Positions 41,602 to 52,500 of a stretch of DNA of 52,500 nt are shown piece after piece. A program made the position numbers and the translations under genes. This stretch comes from Symbiodinium natans. Its lineage: Eukaryota > Sar > Dinophyceae > Suessiales > Symbiodiniaceae. The stretch is taken from the NCBI GenBank assembly GCA_905221605.1, contig CAJNDS010000616.1, positions 1 through 52,500 on the forward strand, written 5' to 3'. The notes beneath the pieces are model-generated. The model saw nothing but the letters and a program-made list of their open reading frames with translations, was not told where the DNA came from and searched no databases. Numbering within the stretch: the first letter of the stretch is position 1; the number at the start of each line of letters is the position of its first letter.

Positions 41602-43989
41602 GTGATAGGGATCAGAATGAATACTGAAATATACTGAATCGAATCAGACGGGCTTGTGGTCATGTCTGTTCAATGATTCAATGCTCTTGGATCCGCTCAC
41701 ACAGGCGGTCCTTGAGCATGTCGCGCTCACGCCTCCGGGTGCTTGCGCTAATGGCAGCATACGTGGCTTCAGAGCTGTCAATGGACAATCCTGTGCCACC
41801 ACCATCGCTAGAACCGCTGAAAGAACATCAGGATTCTGGGTTCTTGGGTTCAAAAATGAGTTCTAGATGGCTTCCGGCTGAATGGAAAAGCCCAAGGCGC
41901 GCGACCGAGAAACTCGAGCCATAGTCCCAAATCCCAGAAGCCCACTCTCTTGCCTCCCATTTCCTCGACCCCGACTCCCTCGACGATAGAGTTCAGGAAC
42001 ACGAGCTCAAGCGCGGTTGATCTCTAACTAGCTAATTACACACGAGTGCCGTCAAAATCCCTCAGCCCGCTGCGAGCCGTCCGAGGCCCGTGCTTGAGGC
42101 GCATGTACTCGAACTGCAAAGGCGGGAGGGCGGGAGCTGGCATGAGGTTCTGGGATTAAGGGGTAAGGGGAAGTTGAAGATTCAAGTTTTCGCCCGGAAG
42201 CTTGGCCCCTTGAGCAGGCTGCAACAACTGTGCTCATGCACGCCACGCCCATGCAGCACGAACTTTTCTGGACCCAACCGGACAACGCAGCCTCCAAGAT
42301 CTGCGAGTTCGCACGGAGGATTGTGATCTCCTGGCATTTGGATACGCTTGTGATCTCGGAGGATGAGTCAGAGACATGTGTTGGGAGCAGGCGGAGGGCG
42401 AGTCGGAACAGCGGGGGAGTGTTCTCAGGAATGGGGCAGCGCTCGGCGGCGCAAATCAAGAACGACGAGAGCGTGTTAGGGCTTCAGGCGTTTTGAAATT
42501 CCGGGCACATGCTCGCGGCAATTGGAAAGTCATGTGAAGCTGCTTACAAAAACATGGGTACACCATGGTACACCTAAGCCCTAAATCCTAAACCTTCAAT
42601 GGCTGTAAAGGGTTCCTTCATTTTACTTCAAACCTGCCTTGCCCAAGGACAGAACCTCAGAGATCCAAGGTCGAGTTCCTTTACAAACGCCCTATCGAAG
42701 CCAAGGCAGCGGCAAGTGATTCCCAACACGCGTGGCATAAGCATTCCCGACTCAGCCCTGGCTGGTGCCCGATTGCTCTCGAGTCGCTACGTGTCTACTC
42801 GCAACACACACACACACGTTGACGCGCATGCCCAACAACCCCGTTGCAACCAACACGACTAAGACTCATGAGGTCGCACGGCGGCCGCTGCGACTAAGGC
42901 AAATGACAAACACACCCCCTCCCCCCCCACCCCCCCGCTTCCCCAAATTGATGCAGGCCCGGAACTTGATCCGAGGCCTTCCGAGCGGCGTCTAGCTGCA
43001 GCCGGAGATCCTGGACACCATGATGGAGGCCAGCATTGCAAAAGGTTTCTGATGCGGCTCTAGACACCACTGCAGCCACAACCAGACCTGCACATCGTGC
43101 GTGTTCACATCCGTACCTGGAACGGCGCCCAAAACAGTTCCAAAACAGTTCCGGAATAAATTTCGAAGTCACTAACTGTTGTTACTTCCCTTCTGCACCG
43201 CAAAGGACCGCACCAGGTCACCACCACCATCACGCCGCACCACATACACCATACAGGGTGTTTACACCTCACCAAGACCACCACACCTCCGCCACACCTA
43301 CTTCTCAGCACCTACACAGCGCCAGGACCACTGCACTTACAACTACGCCAGATACGCGTCCCTTGCAAACGTCGAACTGATTGCTTTCGGGAAAATCGGT
43401 GTCTAGTTGAGTTCTTTCCCCAAACAGTCAGCACTATCGGGAGCAAAAGGATTAGGTTTGCAGGGCGTGGCGTGCTGTCCTGCCTGTGCGGGTTCTTGGA
43501 CGGGTTCGCTTCGGGCGGCCGTTCTAAGGCGACCTTTATTTCGCGGTGTTCGAGATCGTGCTGCCGCATCGGCACCATGCGCATGCATGCTCCTCGCGAA
43601 GCGCAGCACATCGCAGCACTAAAGTAGGGCCAGGGTGGACGGAGAGGCTCCAATTCATCCAACTGTCAAGTCGGAAATCAGACAGCCCTGACATTGAAGC
43701 CTGCCTGCCAAGTGCTCCAAAATGCTGAAGACTAACAAAGCTGCCTTATAAGGGGACTTGTAAGCGCACTCCCATGGAGGACCTTGCAGAAGCACTCCCA
43801 AGACCACATTAGCCCGATGCAAACCTACACACGACGACTCGCGAAAGCCTGGTCTGGGGGCACAGCTGGGCTGCTCGGCTTCGGCCACCGGCAGCGGTTC
43901 CGCGCTCCCTGGAATTCGTTCAGGCTGAGGGCTACTGGATGCCATCGCAAGAGTTGGCAGTTGGACTGGTACAGAGCACCAGAGTACAG
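41602..43989. other. No recognised gene
   Basis: Frames on both strands near 42052-42496 are protein-like in composition (for example ICEFARRIVISWHLDTLVIS on +) but overlap each other and match no family. A CA tract lies near 42803-42818 and a C-rich run near 42916-42935. CCACCACCATCACGCCGC and similar CCA-rich words run over 43220-43330. Confidence 0.35.
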
Positions 43990-44690
43990 AGCACCAGAAA
44001 AAAAAACAGAATAACAGGATAACATTGGGAACTAGAAGACACAAAATCGCACATGACAGAGTGATCAATAGTAACGTAACATTTGACTAAGAGTATAATG
44101 GCATAACATGGTATAATATGACTGAGTCGACTGTATAACCAAATAGTGTACAAAAACAACTCTAGGAATATGATAGTCTGTGATAGAGCGTATAAGATGC
44201 TAGGACATTCAAAATGAAACAGCATGATGCCAAATTAATACGATTTTACAACCGCATAACACCTCCATGGTAAACAAAGTCATCCTGTAACCTTGTGATT
44301 GTACAAAACCTGTGAATATCGAAGATAAATAGTATAGTATTCCTACATACTCATATGATAATGCAACGAAGTTCAATAGTGTCATAATACAATATTGGAC
44401 TTAAGAATATAATGAGAATACAACAACATAACAATGTCATAGCACAATGAAACAAAATAGTATAACAATGAAGTACTATAAGAATACGGTAAAACCATAA
44501 GTACTCAATAATCGAGCAGTATATGAATCAACAATATAATTGAAGAATACAACAATATAAGAATATATCCCAGTACAACTCAATAATATGGGAATACAAA
44601 AAATCAGCCATATGTGAATATCGTAGTCTAGTCATTGTGTAATAGTTAACTAATGCAATGCAAAAGTGAAAAACACGGATAATTAACAGA
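43990..44690. repeat. AT-rich degenerate minisatellite
   Basis: Words such as GAATACAACAATATAA, AATAATATGGGAATAC and GTATAATGGCATAACATGG recur irregularly over 700 bp, in sharp contrast to GC-richer flanks. Confidence 0.65.
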
Positions 44691-44960
44691 CTTGCCAAAG
44701 AGGAAGCAGGGAAGCCAGAAAGCCCCACGGCGAGTGAAAAGGCATAAGACAGCCACAAACACGGGAATTCGAGGAAGACAACGAGAGGAAAGTATAAAAG
44801 GCCCAAAGCGGACGGTTCAAAACAAACAAGAAGCCACGAAGCCGAGAAGTCAAGAATGCTAAAGAGCCGAAATGGCAAGGAGACGAGCCAACATTCAAAA
44901 CAGCCGTAAAAAGAGGAACTCCTACTACAACATAGGCACCAAAAACTGCACGTCCGGGAG
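44691..44960. other. Purine-rich + strand stretch
   Basis: Dominated by GAAGCCACGAAGCCGAGAAG-like words. The minus strand therefore gives a 161-codon hydrophobic frame (44528-45013) that I do not accept as a membrane protein. Confidence 0.5.
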
Positions 44961-45013
44961 TTGGGAGGGGGGGGCGGGCCGAGCGCCACGCCTAACAACC
45001 ACGACCCAACCAC

Positions 45014-45016
<3 letters not shown>

Positions 45017-45062
<46 letters not shown>

Positions 45063-45089
45063 ACAGCAGCAACAGCAGCAACAGCAGCG
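45017..45089. repeat. (CAG)n/(CAACAG)n triplet repeat
   Basis: Eleven or so CAG triplets, then CAACAGCAG hexamer steps. Could encode Gln or Ala on +, Leu or Cys on minus, but no flanking gene is supported. Confidence 0.95.
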
Positions 45090-47395
45090 GCAGCGGCTGG
45101 GTGCCCGAGTCCACGCGCTGAGGCGGACTGCAGAGGGCCCCGGGTTTTGAGCGCCCGTGCCCAGCATCCAGCTCCACCAGGAAACGTCGCTCATTGGCGA
45201 CCTGAAAAGCGGAGCCCAGTGATGTAGATGCACGGGAAGGCATTGCCGTGCCGACGTCTCCACTTACATGCCCGCAGCTCAGCTCAGGAATGTTTTGGGT
45301 CTGGGTCCCGCACGGCTCCTCGTGCACAGAATCAGAACCTAGGCGTCTTGCCCCAAACATGTCTGAGCATATTGCCTGGACAAGTTGAAGGTTTTTTGTT
45401 TGCCGCCCCCGTCTCAAGCGGTTTTTGCTCTGGCTCGCTATGGGCTGACAGCTCAGGGAAGACAGAGCCCGGTGAGCCCAGCACCTCAGGTCCGCGTGGG
45501 TCGTGCGGTCACAGCTTATTCGGAAACCCGTCTCAGGAAGGGGGTCGAACAGCGGAGGCGTTGATGGAAGGCTGAAGAGGTACAGGCCAAGCCCCCACCT
45601 TTTTCGAGATTTGATGTCCCACCCTTTCAGCGGCTTGGAGATCGTGCCGAACAGTTTAACAGCAGCGAAATCTGTCCTGACTATAACTGGAAATGCGTGG
45701 TGCTTGTGTGGTCATTGCAAGCCGCACGCTAAAGGGAGCGAAGACTTATTGCGCCGGCCTTGCCCATTCCCGCATGGAGAAGCCGAGACGTCGGCACGGG
45801 CGAGAGATGTCCAACATGTTCGGGTCCATCTGAGCAGGGCGGCACCCGAACGGCAACTACTGTCTTCTCCACGCAACGTGCCGCCCCTCTACAATTTTAA
45901 GACCCGCACACCATCTTGAACCCGAATCTGTTCGGCTGGGAAGCAATGCCCCAGGTTCAAGGATCGGAGAGCCTCGCCTTTTCCAGGACCCTCTGAAAGC
46001 TTCAGACGCCAAGCCGAAAAGCAGGAACCCCTCTGACATCACTCTAAGACTCTACGCCCGGAAGCCTGAAAGCCGTGCATAGAGAGAGGAACTGTCCCTT
46101 CCAAAACCGATGCCTCCTCCAGGATCGTCGTGCTCTCCTCGAAACCTATCGGAAGGCAGGGCACGTCCACTCCCCTCTCCTGCTTGAGGTCCGGGTTTCC
46201 TGCTGAGCCAATATTAAAGGTTTGCCGGGCCCTCGGAGCTGTAAGACCTCCATCTCCCTTCGCCCTACGATGCATTCAGCTCAGAACGCCCTCAACTCCA
46301 TCATGCCACGACCCCGAGCAGTGCAAGATAGTGCAAGACCGCACTTGAAAAAAACATTCCAAAAGCACCCACGAGCGACGACCGTTCTGCACTTCGCGAG
46401 GAGGGCGCGCACAGGACTGGGGCGGAAGCGTGACGTGCAACTCCATCAAACTCCGTTTAGAACGGACGCGCAGAGCAAAACCGTCCAAGAGGCAAACTTG
46501 CGGCAAGAAAGTGCACAGGACCGCGGCGAGAACACAGCTTCGTGCACGGGACCTTCTTTTGCTGATTCGGGAATGCCTCTCAACGCCCATGCCTTCTCCC
46601 CCCCGCCCCTGCTCCCTCCTATGTCTCCCTTACTTGCATCCCCAAGCAGAGAGTGGAGAGACGCGATAGCATGTGATGACATGTGTTGCGTTGCTTAGAC
46701 CCTTCCGTGTCTTCTGGCGTGCCCCTTCACTCATGTCGACTGCTGCAAGCCAGCTACTCAGTGCACACCCCAGCACGCACTCGCACATTCAAAGTTCCAG
46801 TTCCAGCTACGAAGCTCCCTCAATTTAGAAAAAGAATGTAAGCTCGACGGTTCACTATGAAAATACGCCAAGATGCTACAAGTGCACTACCCCATTCAGG
46901 AATTCCCGACCCGCATCCCCGGCCATTGCCCGAACAATGCATTCTTTGGCTCCCCTTTGCTGTCCTCTACTCAGCAAGGCACTCAGCCAGGCAATCCACC
47001 CCAACCCTTGTCTTTGCCAACCCGAGCATTCTGCACCCTGACAGACTGACAGATAGCGAATGTTATTTTACGGCGTCGTTTTCGAAATACACGGACAATT
47101 GAACAATTTAACCAGATGCGCTACTCTACGTGAAGTATCTTCCGGGCCGCCTCGCGTCAAACATCCAGAACTTCGAAGAACTAAGTGCTCGTTGAAGACC
47201 GCCTTGCCTTTTATTTTCTGAGGATAAGCTTGCGGGCACAGAGCATGGCTTCTCCTTTGCAGGTGTTAAGGTTAGGTATCCCAGGTTCAGGGTTTAGGGT
47301 GAAGGTGAAGTTGGCGTCGAGGGCTCAACATTCCGGAGCCACTTCCAGAGCCGTCTTCCCACAGGCCCAGCTTCTAGACTGCCCAGCTTCGAGAC
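45090..47395. other. No recognised gene; weak ankyrin-like fragments
   Basis: The minus strand near 47360-47330 reads CGKTALEVAPEC and near 46160-46210 reads GKPLILAQQETRTSS, both faintly ankyrin-like without the module boundary. Short frames up to 158 codons show no motif. Confidence 0.35.
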
Positions 47396-47528
47396 TTCTG
47401 CCTTCGAGCTGGAGGGCTAGCCTCCACTTCCAGCCCTCCAGCTCTCCAGCCCGGACTCCAGCGTACTTCAGCCTTCCAGGCCCTTGAATCTTCAGCCCTC
47501 CAGCCAACTAACTCCGGCCCTCCAGCCC
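47396..47528 (+). repeat. CCAGCCCTCCAGC minisatellite
   Basis: CAGCCCTCCAGC, CAGCTCTCCAGCC and CGGCCCTCCAGCC words repeat irregularly, leading directly into the next array. Confidence 0.8.
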
Positions 47529-48386
47529 TGCCATTTGCTTATGGCAACGCCCTAGCACCAGAACATTGAACACTGCACCGCCCAGCCCGCCCCAGAGCAC
47601 CACCGCCCAGCCCCCCTTCCATTTCCTCATAGCACCACCGAGAAACCCTGCCATTTGCCTATAGAATCACTGCCAGTTGCCTTTTACACCGACCAGAACC
47701 CCTTTGATTTCTTATACCCCCTTCCTTTCCATTTGCTTATAGCACCGCCCAGAACTACTGCCACTTGATTCTTCCCTCCACCCAGAACCCCTTTATTTCG
47801 TGCAGCACCACCCAGAACATTGCTTGTTGCACCGCCCAACTTCCCTTCCATTTTCTTATAGCACCGCGCAGAAACCCTGCCGTTTGCTTTTGGCAACGCC
47901 CCAACACTGCCCAGACCCTGTCATTTCTTTTCCACCCAGAACATTGCCTGTTGCACCGCCAGGCTTCCCTGCGATTTCCTTGTAGCACCGCCGAGAAACC
48001 CTGCCATCTGCTATAGCACTGCACTTTTGGCACCGCCCGGAATCGCTGCCAGTTGCTTTTTACACCGCCCAACCCCTTCATTTCGTCAAGCACCACTCAG
48101 AACATTGCTTGTTGCATCGCCCAGCTTCCTTTCCATTTGCGTATAGCACCGCCCAGAACTACTGCCATTTGCGTCCGCCCTATACAGCACTGCCCGGAGT
48201 CGCTGAAGGTTGCTTTTTGCACCGCCCAGAACTTTCTTATCCCACCCAGATAGCACCGCCGAGAAACCCTGCCGTTTGCTTCCGCCCTATAGCGCCGCCC
48301 AGAACCTCTGCCAGTTGTTTTTTGCACCGCCCTTTCTTTTCTTATACCACCCAGAACATGGCTTGTTGCATCCCCCAGCTTCCTGT
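47529..48386 (+). repeat. Diverged relative of the 31-bp satellite
   Basis: CCATTTGCTTATAGCACCGCCCAG-type words (47531, 47726-47750 and others) recur with spacers such as AGAACATTGCTTGTTGC and CTTTTTGCACCGCCCAGAAC. Orientation matches the right arm of the 3.6-7.1 kb satellite. Units are longer and irregular (about 40-70 bp), so this is an older or composite branch of the same family, 40 kb away. Confidence 0.85.
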
Positions 48387-48387
48387 A

Positions 48388-48576
48388 GCTCGCGCCAACT
48401 TTTTTGGGTGCGCTGGGAGCATCTAACCAAATAGCTCGCGCCAGGTTTTTGGGTGCTTTTTGGGTGCTGGGAGCATCTGACCAAATGGCTCGCGCCAGCG
48501 TTTTGCGTGCCGGGAGCATCTAACCAAGCAGCTCGCGCCAGCTTTTTTGGGCACTGGGAGCATCAGGGTGTCGTCT
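48388..48576. repeat. 43-54 bp minisatellite, four units
   Basis: GCTCGCGCCA starts units at 48388, 48434, 48488 and 48531; each continues through TTTTTTGGGTGC and GGGAGCATCTAACCAAA. Confidence 0.92.
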
Positions 48577-48992
48577 TGCGGACATGGATGCTCTGGTGAC
48601 ACGGACGTTATCATCGTGCGGACATGGATGCTCTGGTAACACGGATGCTATCATCGTGCGGACATGGATGCTCTGGTAACACTAACACGATGTTATCATC
48701 GTGGGGACATGGATGCTCTGGTAACACGGACGTTATCATGGTGAGGACAAGGACGCTCTGGTAACACGGACGTTATCATGGTGAGGACAAGGACGCTCTG
48801 GTAACACGGACGTTATCATGGTGCGGACATGGATGCTCTAGTAACACGGACGTTATCAACCTGCGCACATGGATGCTCTGGTGACACGGACATTATCATT
48901 GTGCGCACATGGATGCTCTGGTACCACGGACGTTATCATGGTGCGGACATGGATGCTCTGGTAGCACGGACGTTATCAACGTGCGCACATGG
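48577..48992 (+). repeat. 40-bp tandem minisatellite, about ten units
   Basis: GACATGGATGCTCTGG-type starts at 48581, 48621, 48661, 48706, 48746, 48786, 48826, 48866, 48906, 48946 and 48986, i.e. 40 bp apart except for one 45-bp unit. The second half reads CACGGACGTTATCATGGTG. Near-identical copies. Confidence 0.96.
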
Positions 48993-49892
48993 TGCCTATA
49001 GCATATAGGCATATATAGGCGAGAGCGACGCAGGCACGCGGAAACACCGACGATGCAAGCACTCTTGGCCTGGTGCCCGAGTGCAACGCCACAATGGGCG
49101 GATCTCAGGGCACCGGCAACCCAGGCCCCCTGCCGAGCAGCCACGCGAAGAAGCCTGGCATGAAGAGGGGTTGACCTAAATTCTGAGCCTCTTTGACACG
49201 GATAGACCAGGAACGATGAGAGCGATGCAAGAAGGACTGGTAACCTGGAAGAAGCCCCCCGAATGCAGAATCAGGTCACGATGGGCTCACATTTGCACGC
49301 GACTCACAAAGACCTCAAAGCTTCAGTCCTACAATTCTTGTCGGGCAACAAGTCCAGAGGAAAGGGGATAAGGCGGCTAGAGCCTAGGGCTCTGCATTCA
49401 GCTGCGCTGAATGAACCATGCCAGCATGGCTCGCCATGATCGCTTGACTTGACCTGTGGCACATGCAAGCCGGAGCCCTGCTGTTGCGTGCAACTTGGGC
49501 TTTCCCACGCTGCCAGAGAAGCCCTGCATGGTCTCTACACCCAAAGCCTGGGCACAACATCTTAGCCAGCGCCCCACCCCTGGACCACAACTCTGCGCCT
49601 GGGCTTTGTCGGAAGCGGACTTGGTTGCTCGGCACTCAGTAGGAGCCGAAATGCAGCAAGCGGAGCTGCAATAAAATGGGTTTGAAGGCACCCATAGGTT
49701 TGAGAGGGGCGGGTTTTAGCTGCTTCGCGCCGAACTTGCTTGCTACAGTGTATTCCAAAAAAGGAAGTCGGAGGTGGGGATCACCATCTGAGGCCCAAGA
49801 TTCTTTGAATACGTAACTGCTTTGCTGCTACACTGAGTTTCAAGATGCTTCTGGCCCGCTTCAGGGTTGCTTGAGAGGGGCCGCAGCATCTC
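48993..49892. other. No recognised feature
   Basis: Opens with GCCTATAGCATATAGGCATATATAGGC (imperfectly palindromic) near 49002. Otherwise unremarkable. Confidence 0.4.
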
Positions 49893-51197
49893 CTACCGTC
49901 GCCCAAAGCAGTTGCAGAACATCACAACCAGTTCTTTTGCCTTCTGGTAACATGGGGTGGTCTGCGTCAGTGACGGCACGGTGCCCGGCTCAAAGCCTGA
50001 GGAGGTCAGCCTCAGTGCTTTATTTCCGTAGGGCTTAGGTCTTCGGGCCTCTGGTAAGGACGGCTTGAGGTTTAGGGGTTTAGGGGTGACGGAGACACGT
50101 TTACAGCCACCGCTGCTTTTGTAGGCTCCTGGCTTGTCGGTCTCTTCAACCTGGGTGCCACCGCCCGGCTCCTGCAACACAGCGCAGCCTGACATCTTGG
50201 CATCCAAATTGACCACCCAAGCCTGGATTTTTTTTGGACAGACGGGAAGGAAGAGGCCCGGCGTTCTGCCACGATCTGTGGAGGAAGCGGGGGACAGGTG
50301 GAGCCTCGGAGCCATGCAAACGGTCCAGCAACGAACACCTCTGCGAAGTGCAGAGGCTGAAAAAGCTTAAGGATGCCACGCGACTTGAGGTCCGCACAGC
50401 GTGTCCTCACGCTTGTCATCTGGCCCTGGCAAATGTTCCACCACCATTCTGAACACCAATGCCCTCAAACAGTTGTCGCGAACACCCTCTCCTCTGGTGC
50501 CCACTAAGTGTCCAGGCAAGGTCCTTCTTGTCCCCAGCCTTGCTCAGCCACTCTGCCATGCGCTGGTCGATGAGAGGGACCTCAGAAGAGCAAGGACCAG
50601 AAGCTGCATTCTGCCTTTGCCTGTCCCAAGGTTCTAAGATGCTTTCCACCTCCTCTGAACATGGGAACACTCGCAGACCATTTCCTTTGCCTTCCGGTGC
50701 AGCCGGAGGCTGAGTGCGTTGCTCACTCAGCAGGCCATGCACATCAAGCGACGCAGCTGGAGCAGATGGAGCAGCAGGCACCGGCAGTGAAGAGCGTAAG
50801 GCTAAGACCAGTCGACCCCAAACCACGCGCCATCGATGCGCAATCTTCGCTTCGAATCGCTCGGCATCTTTGCCCTGTCCGATGGAAGGCTTTTGGAAGC
50901 AAACCGTGCGTCTCGGGCTCCAGCCGGCACATCTTGCAGGCCAGAATCTGCAAACCTCTTTACATGTCTACAGCCACCAAATCCCTTCACCAAGAAAAGG
51001 AACGCGTCTGGGGAAAGTGCCCCAGGTCGGAGGTTGATCGGAACGTCCACTCTCTTGACGCTGTTCAGCTGTCGGTACCGACCTGTGTGCACATGCAAGC
51101 GCAAGAGATCCCACTGATCCCCAGGGCCATTGCGCCATTGGAGCGCCGATGTATCAAGATGTGGCTTGTGACCAAGCTCAGACAAGCACCCATGCAC
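49893..51197 (-). other. Possible decayed or intron-broken coding block
   Basis: The minus strand holds a relay of frames with protein-like composition: 51197-50802 (131 codons, including DQWDLLRLHVHTGRYRQL), 50826-50416 (136 codons, including EVPLIDQRMAEWLSKAGDK), 50419-50072, and 50315-49893 (including KIQAWVVNLDAKMSG). They overlap in different phases, as in a gene with introns or frameshifts, but I recognise no family. Competing plus frames of similar length exist (50661-51236). Low confidence. Confidence 0.2.
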
Positions 51198-51359
51198 AGC
51201 CCAGCGATGGCTGAAAAGGATATCGAAATGAAGTAGATGTCAACTGGGCAAGGCTGAATCTGCGTGGCAAGCGGATGCACAGTACAAGAACATGATTGCG
51301 AGTTGTTGCAACTCGAGCAAGAATGGAGCAACAGCACGACTCTGCAGCCATCATCTGCA

Positions 51360-52000
51360 AACATCAAGCATTTCGTAGTTACAAAGTACCTGCAGCTGGG
51401 TAACCTCTGCCGAGTCACAGGATGCAGATGTGGAGTGCCAGTCCTGCCAAACACGGTGTCTTTATTTACAGTGGAAAAGTTGGGCGTCGGGCGTGCACAC
51501 CTGTCCTTCCGAGCTTGGTCCCTTTTTCGTGAAATCAAAACCAAGGCACATTTCAGTGCCCATGCTTGCCACGCCGAATGTGTTTGCTTCCGCGTCGAAA
51601 ATTCAAGGTCCCGCCGCTGCTGTGGAGCTAAATCACTTGCAAATTTGGGTGTCCATGCCTGTCCCGAAAAAACTGTTTGCTGCGTGCTCAAAATCAAATG
51701 GAGCTCACAGCGACAACACTCCCATCATCGCAACTCTCCTTCAAGCACTTCGTACAGATGCCCGCAGATGGACTCCGCTGCCGAGTCACTCGATGTAAAT
51801 TGAGGAGTCCATGCCTGTCCTGCCAAAATTATGCACTCAGGTACTCCTGCGTCTTCAGTGGAATTCCAGCCGTCGGGCATCCATACCTGTCCTTCCGAAT
51901 TTGGTCGCTTCTTTGTGACAGTCACGCCGTAATTGGCTTCCGCGTATTCAAAACCGTCTGGAAAGTTGGAAGTCCCGCTGCTTCGGTGGAGTCCAGAATC
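51360..52000. repeat. Decayed tandem duplication with internal about 70-bp repeats
   Basis: 51361-51638 and 51738-52000 align: CTGCCGAGTCAC (near 51408 and 51778), then TCCTGCCAAA, GTCGGGC, ACCTGTCCTTCCGA (51497 and 51886), TTGGTC, TGGCTTCCGCGT-like and AAGTCCCGCTGC. Inside both, GTCCATGCCTGTCC-like words recur every 65-90 bp. On the minus strand these give a repeated GQAWTP motif (51685-51560, 51880-51800). Confidence 0.8.
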
Positions 52001-52500
52001 AAAACCATGTAAAACAATTGGAAATCACTACAAACAAAGTGGAGCACTATGGCACTATGGAGCACTCACTTACTTATTGTCAATCTCAGAGTGCCAATGC
52101 GCAGCAGATAGCACGGAGGATATCTTTGGAGAAGCAGAGAAAGTTCAGCGCTCATGACCAGCCAAATATCTCGCTTCAACCCGTGTCACACCCGGTCTCT
52201 CGACCCTAACAAGATCCGGCCCGCTCGCTCTTGCATGGTTCCTGGTAAAGCTGGACTGCCTCTTGAGCCGCCCGGAGTGACGGCCTCACCGGCGCTTGTA
52301 GGGCTCTGGCTGTTATGTCCAAGCGGGGTTTGAGGGTCGTCTGGCGGCTTTCTTGGATTTAGGCTTTTCGAGGATTTGGGGTTCTTTGACGAGTTGTTTA
52401 AGGCTTCAATTAGAGTTTTTGTTTCAGGGTTGACAGCTTCAGGGCTTACTGGGCTTTGGTTGTAGAGTTTCGGCTTTGGGGCTTCGAGTTGGGAATTCAG
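52001..52500. other. No recognised feature
   Basis: The last 180 bp are T/G-rich on the + strand with decayed TTTAGGG-like words (TTTGGGGTTC, TTTAGGCTTTT). No gene. Confidence 0.4.

Noticed and set aside
44528-45013. 161-codon hydrophobic minus frame (possible membrane protein)
   Set aside because: Hydrophobicity follows from the purine-rich + strand. The frame begins near the CAG tract and ends in AT-rich repeats.
45017-45089. Poly-Gln protein domain
   Set aside because: No open frame with other coding evidence surrounds it; a simple triplet microsatellite is sufficient.
48577-48992. CRISPR-like regular 40-bp spacing
   Set aside because: The whole 40-bp unit is repeated; there are no unique spacers, and the genome is eukaryotic.

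Overview
This is gene-poor, repeat-dominated eukaryotic nuclear DNA. A 392-bp array of the heptamer TTTAGGG, the telomere repeat of land plants, many green algae, dinoflagellates and chromerids, lies inside the window. Degenerate copies of the same word are scattered over almost all of it. Long microsatellites of many types, homopolymer G/C runs, decayed ankyrin modules and the absence of any long non-repetitive reading frame suggest a large-genome microalga or protist. A dinoflagellate or prasinophyte-like green alga would fit, but nothing here fixes the lineage. There are no bacterial operons, rRNA, convincing tRNA genes or CRISPR arrays. No intact protein-coding gene can be named with confidence.

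Layout. 1-1395: a 50-bp satellite, a 267-bp higher-order repeat built on it, then the interstitial TTTAGGG array. 3.6-7.1 kb: a 31-bp satellite of roughly 100 copies whose orientation flips once near 4922, making a very large inverted repeat; a diverged relative lies at 47.5-48.4 kb. 8.1-17.6 kb: short local duplications, a fold-back, and a segmental duplication (9.5-10.2 kb and 17.0-17.6 kb), with extra telomere-like DNA in the second copy. 18.4-22.7 kb: a microsatellite-rich block with two copies of a composite cassette and two blocks of an AATCAATCGCAGG minisatellite. 24.1-24.8 kb: an AT-rich island between similar GATTGAGGGC-rich edges. 25.67-29.15 kb: a tandem array of 547-706 bp units; its oldest copy is bracketed by inverted repeats. 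30.4-31.2 kb: a non-autonomous element with terminal inverted repeats of about 200 bp, and relatives at 35.3 and 23.5 kb.

32-36 kb holds dispersed short repeats and one small minus-strand frame with a good-looking signal peptide (36147-35950). 37.8-39.2 kb holds five decayed ankyrin modules on the minus strand, each preceded by AG|G at exactly the same phase, as expected of repeated exons. 40.5-41.0 kb is a CAAACTCGA-type simple repeat that switches strand. 44.0-44.7 kb is an AT-rich repeat, 45.0 kb a CAG tract, 48.4-49.0 kb two further minisatellites, and 51.4-52.0 kb a decayed tandem duplication.

How it works together: the window looks like a graveyard of tandem and dispersed repeats in which telomere-like words, microsatellites and fold-back elements recur at duplication edges. 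The only protein-family signal I accept is ankyrin. Everything coding is reported at low to moderate confidence.
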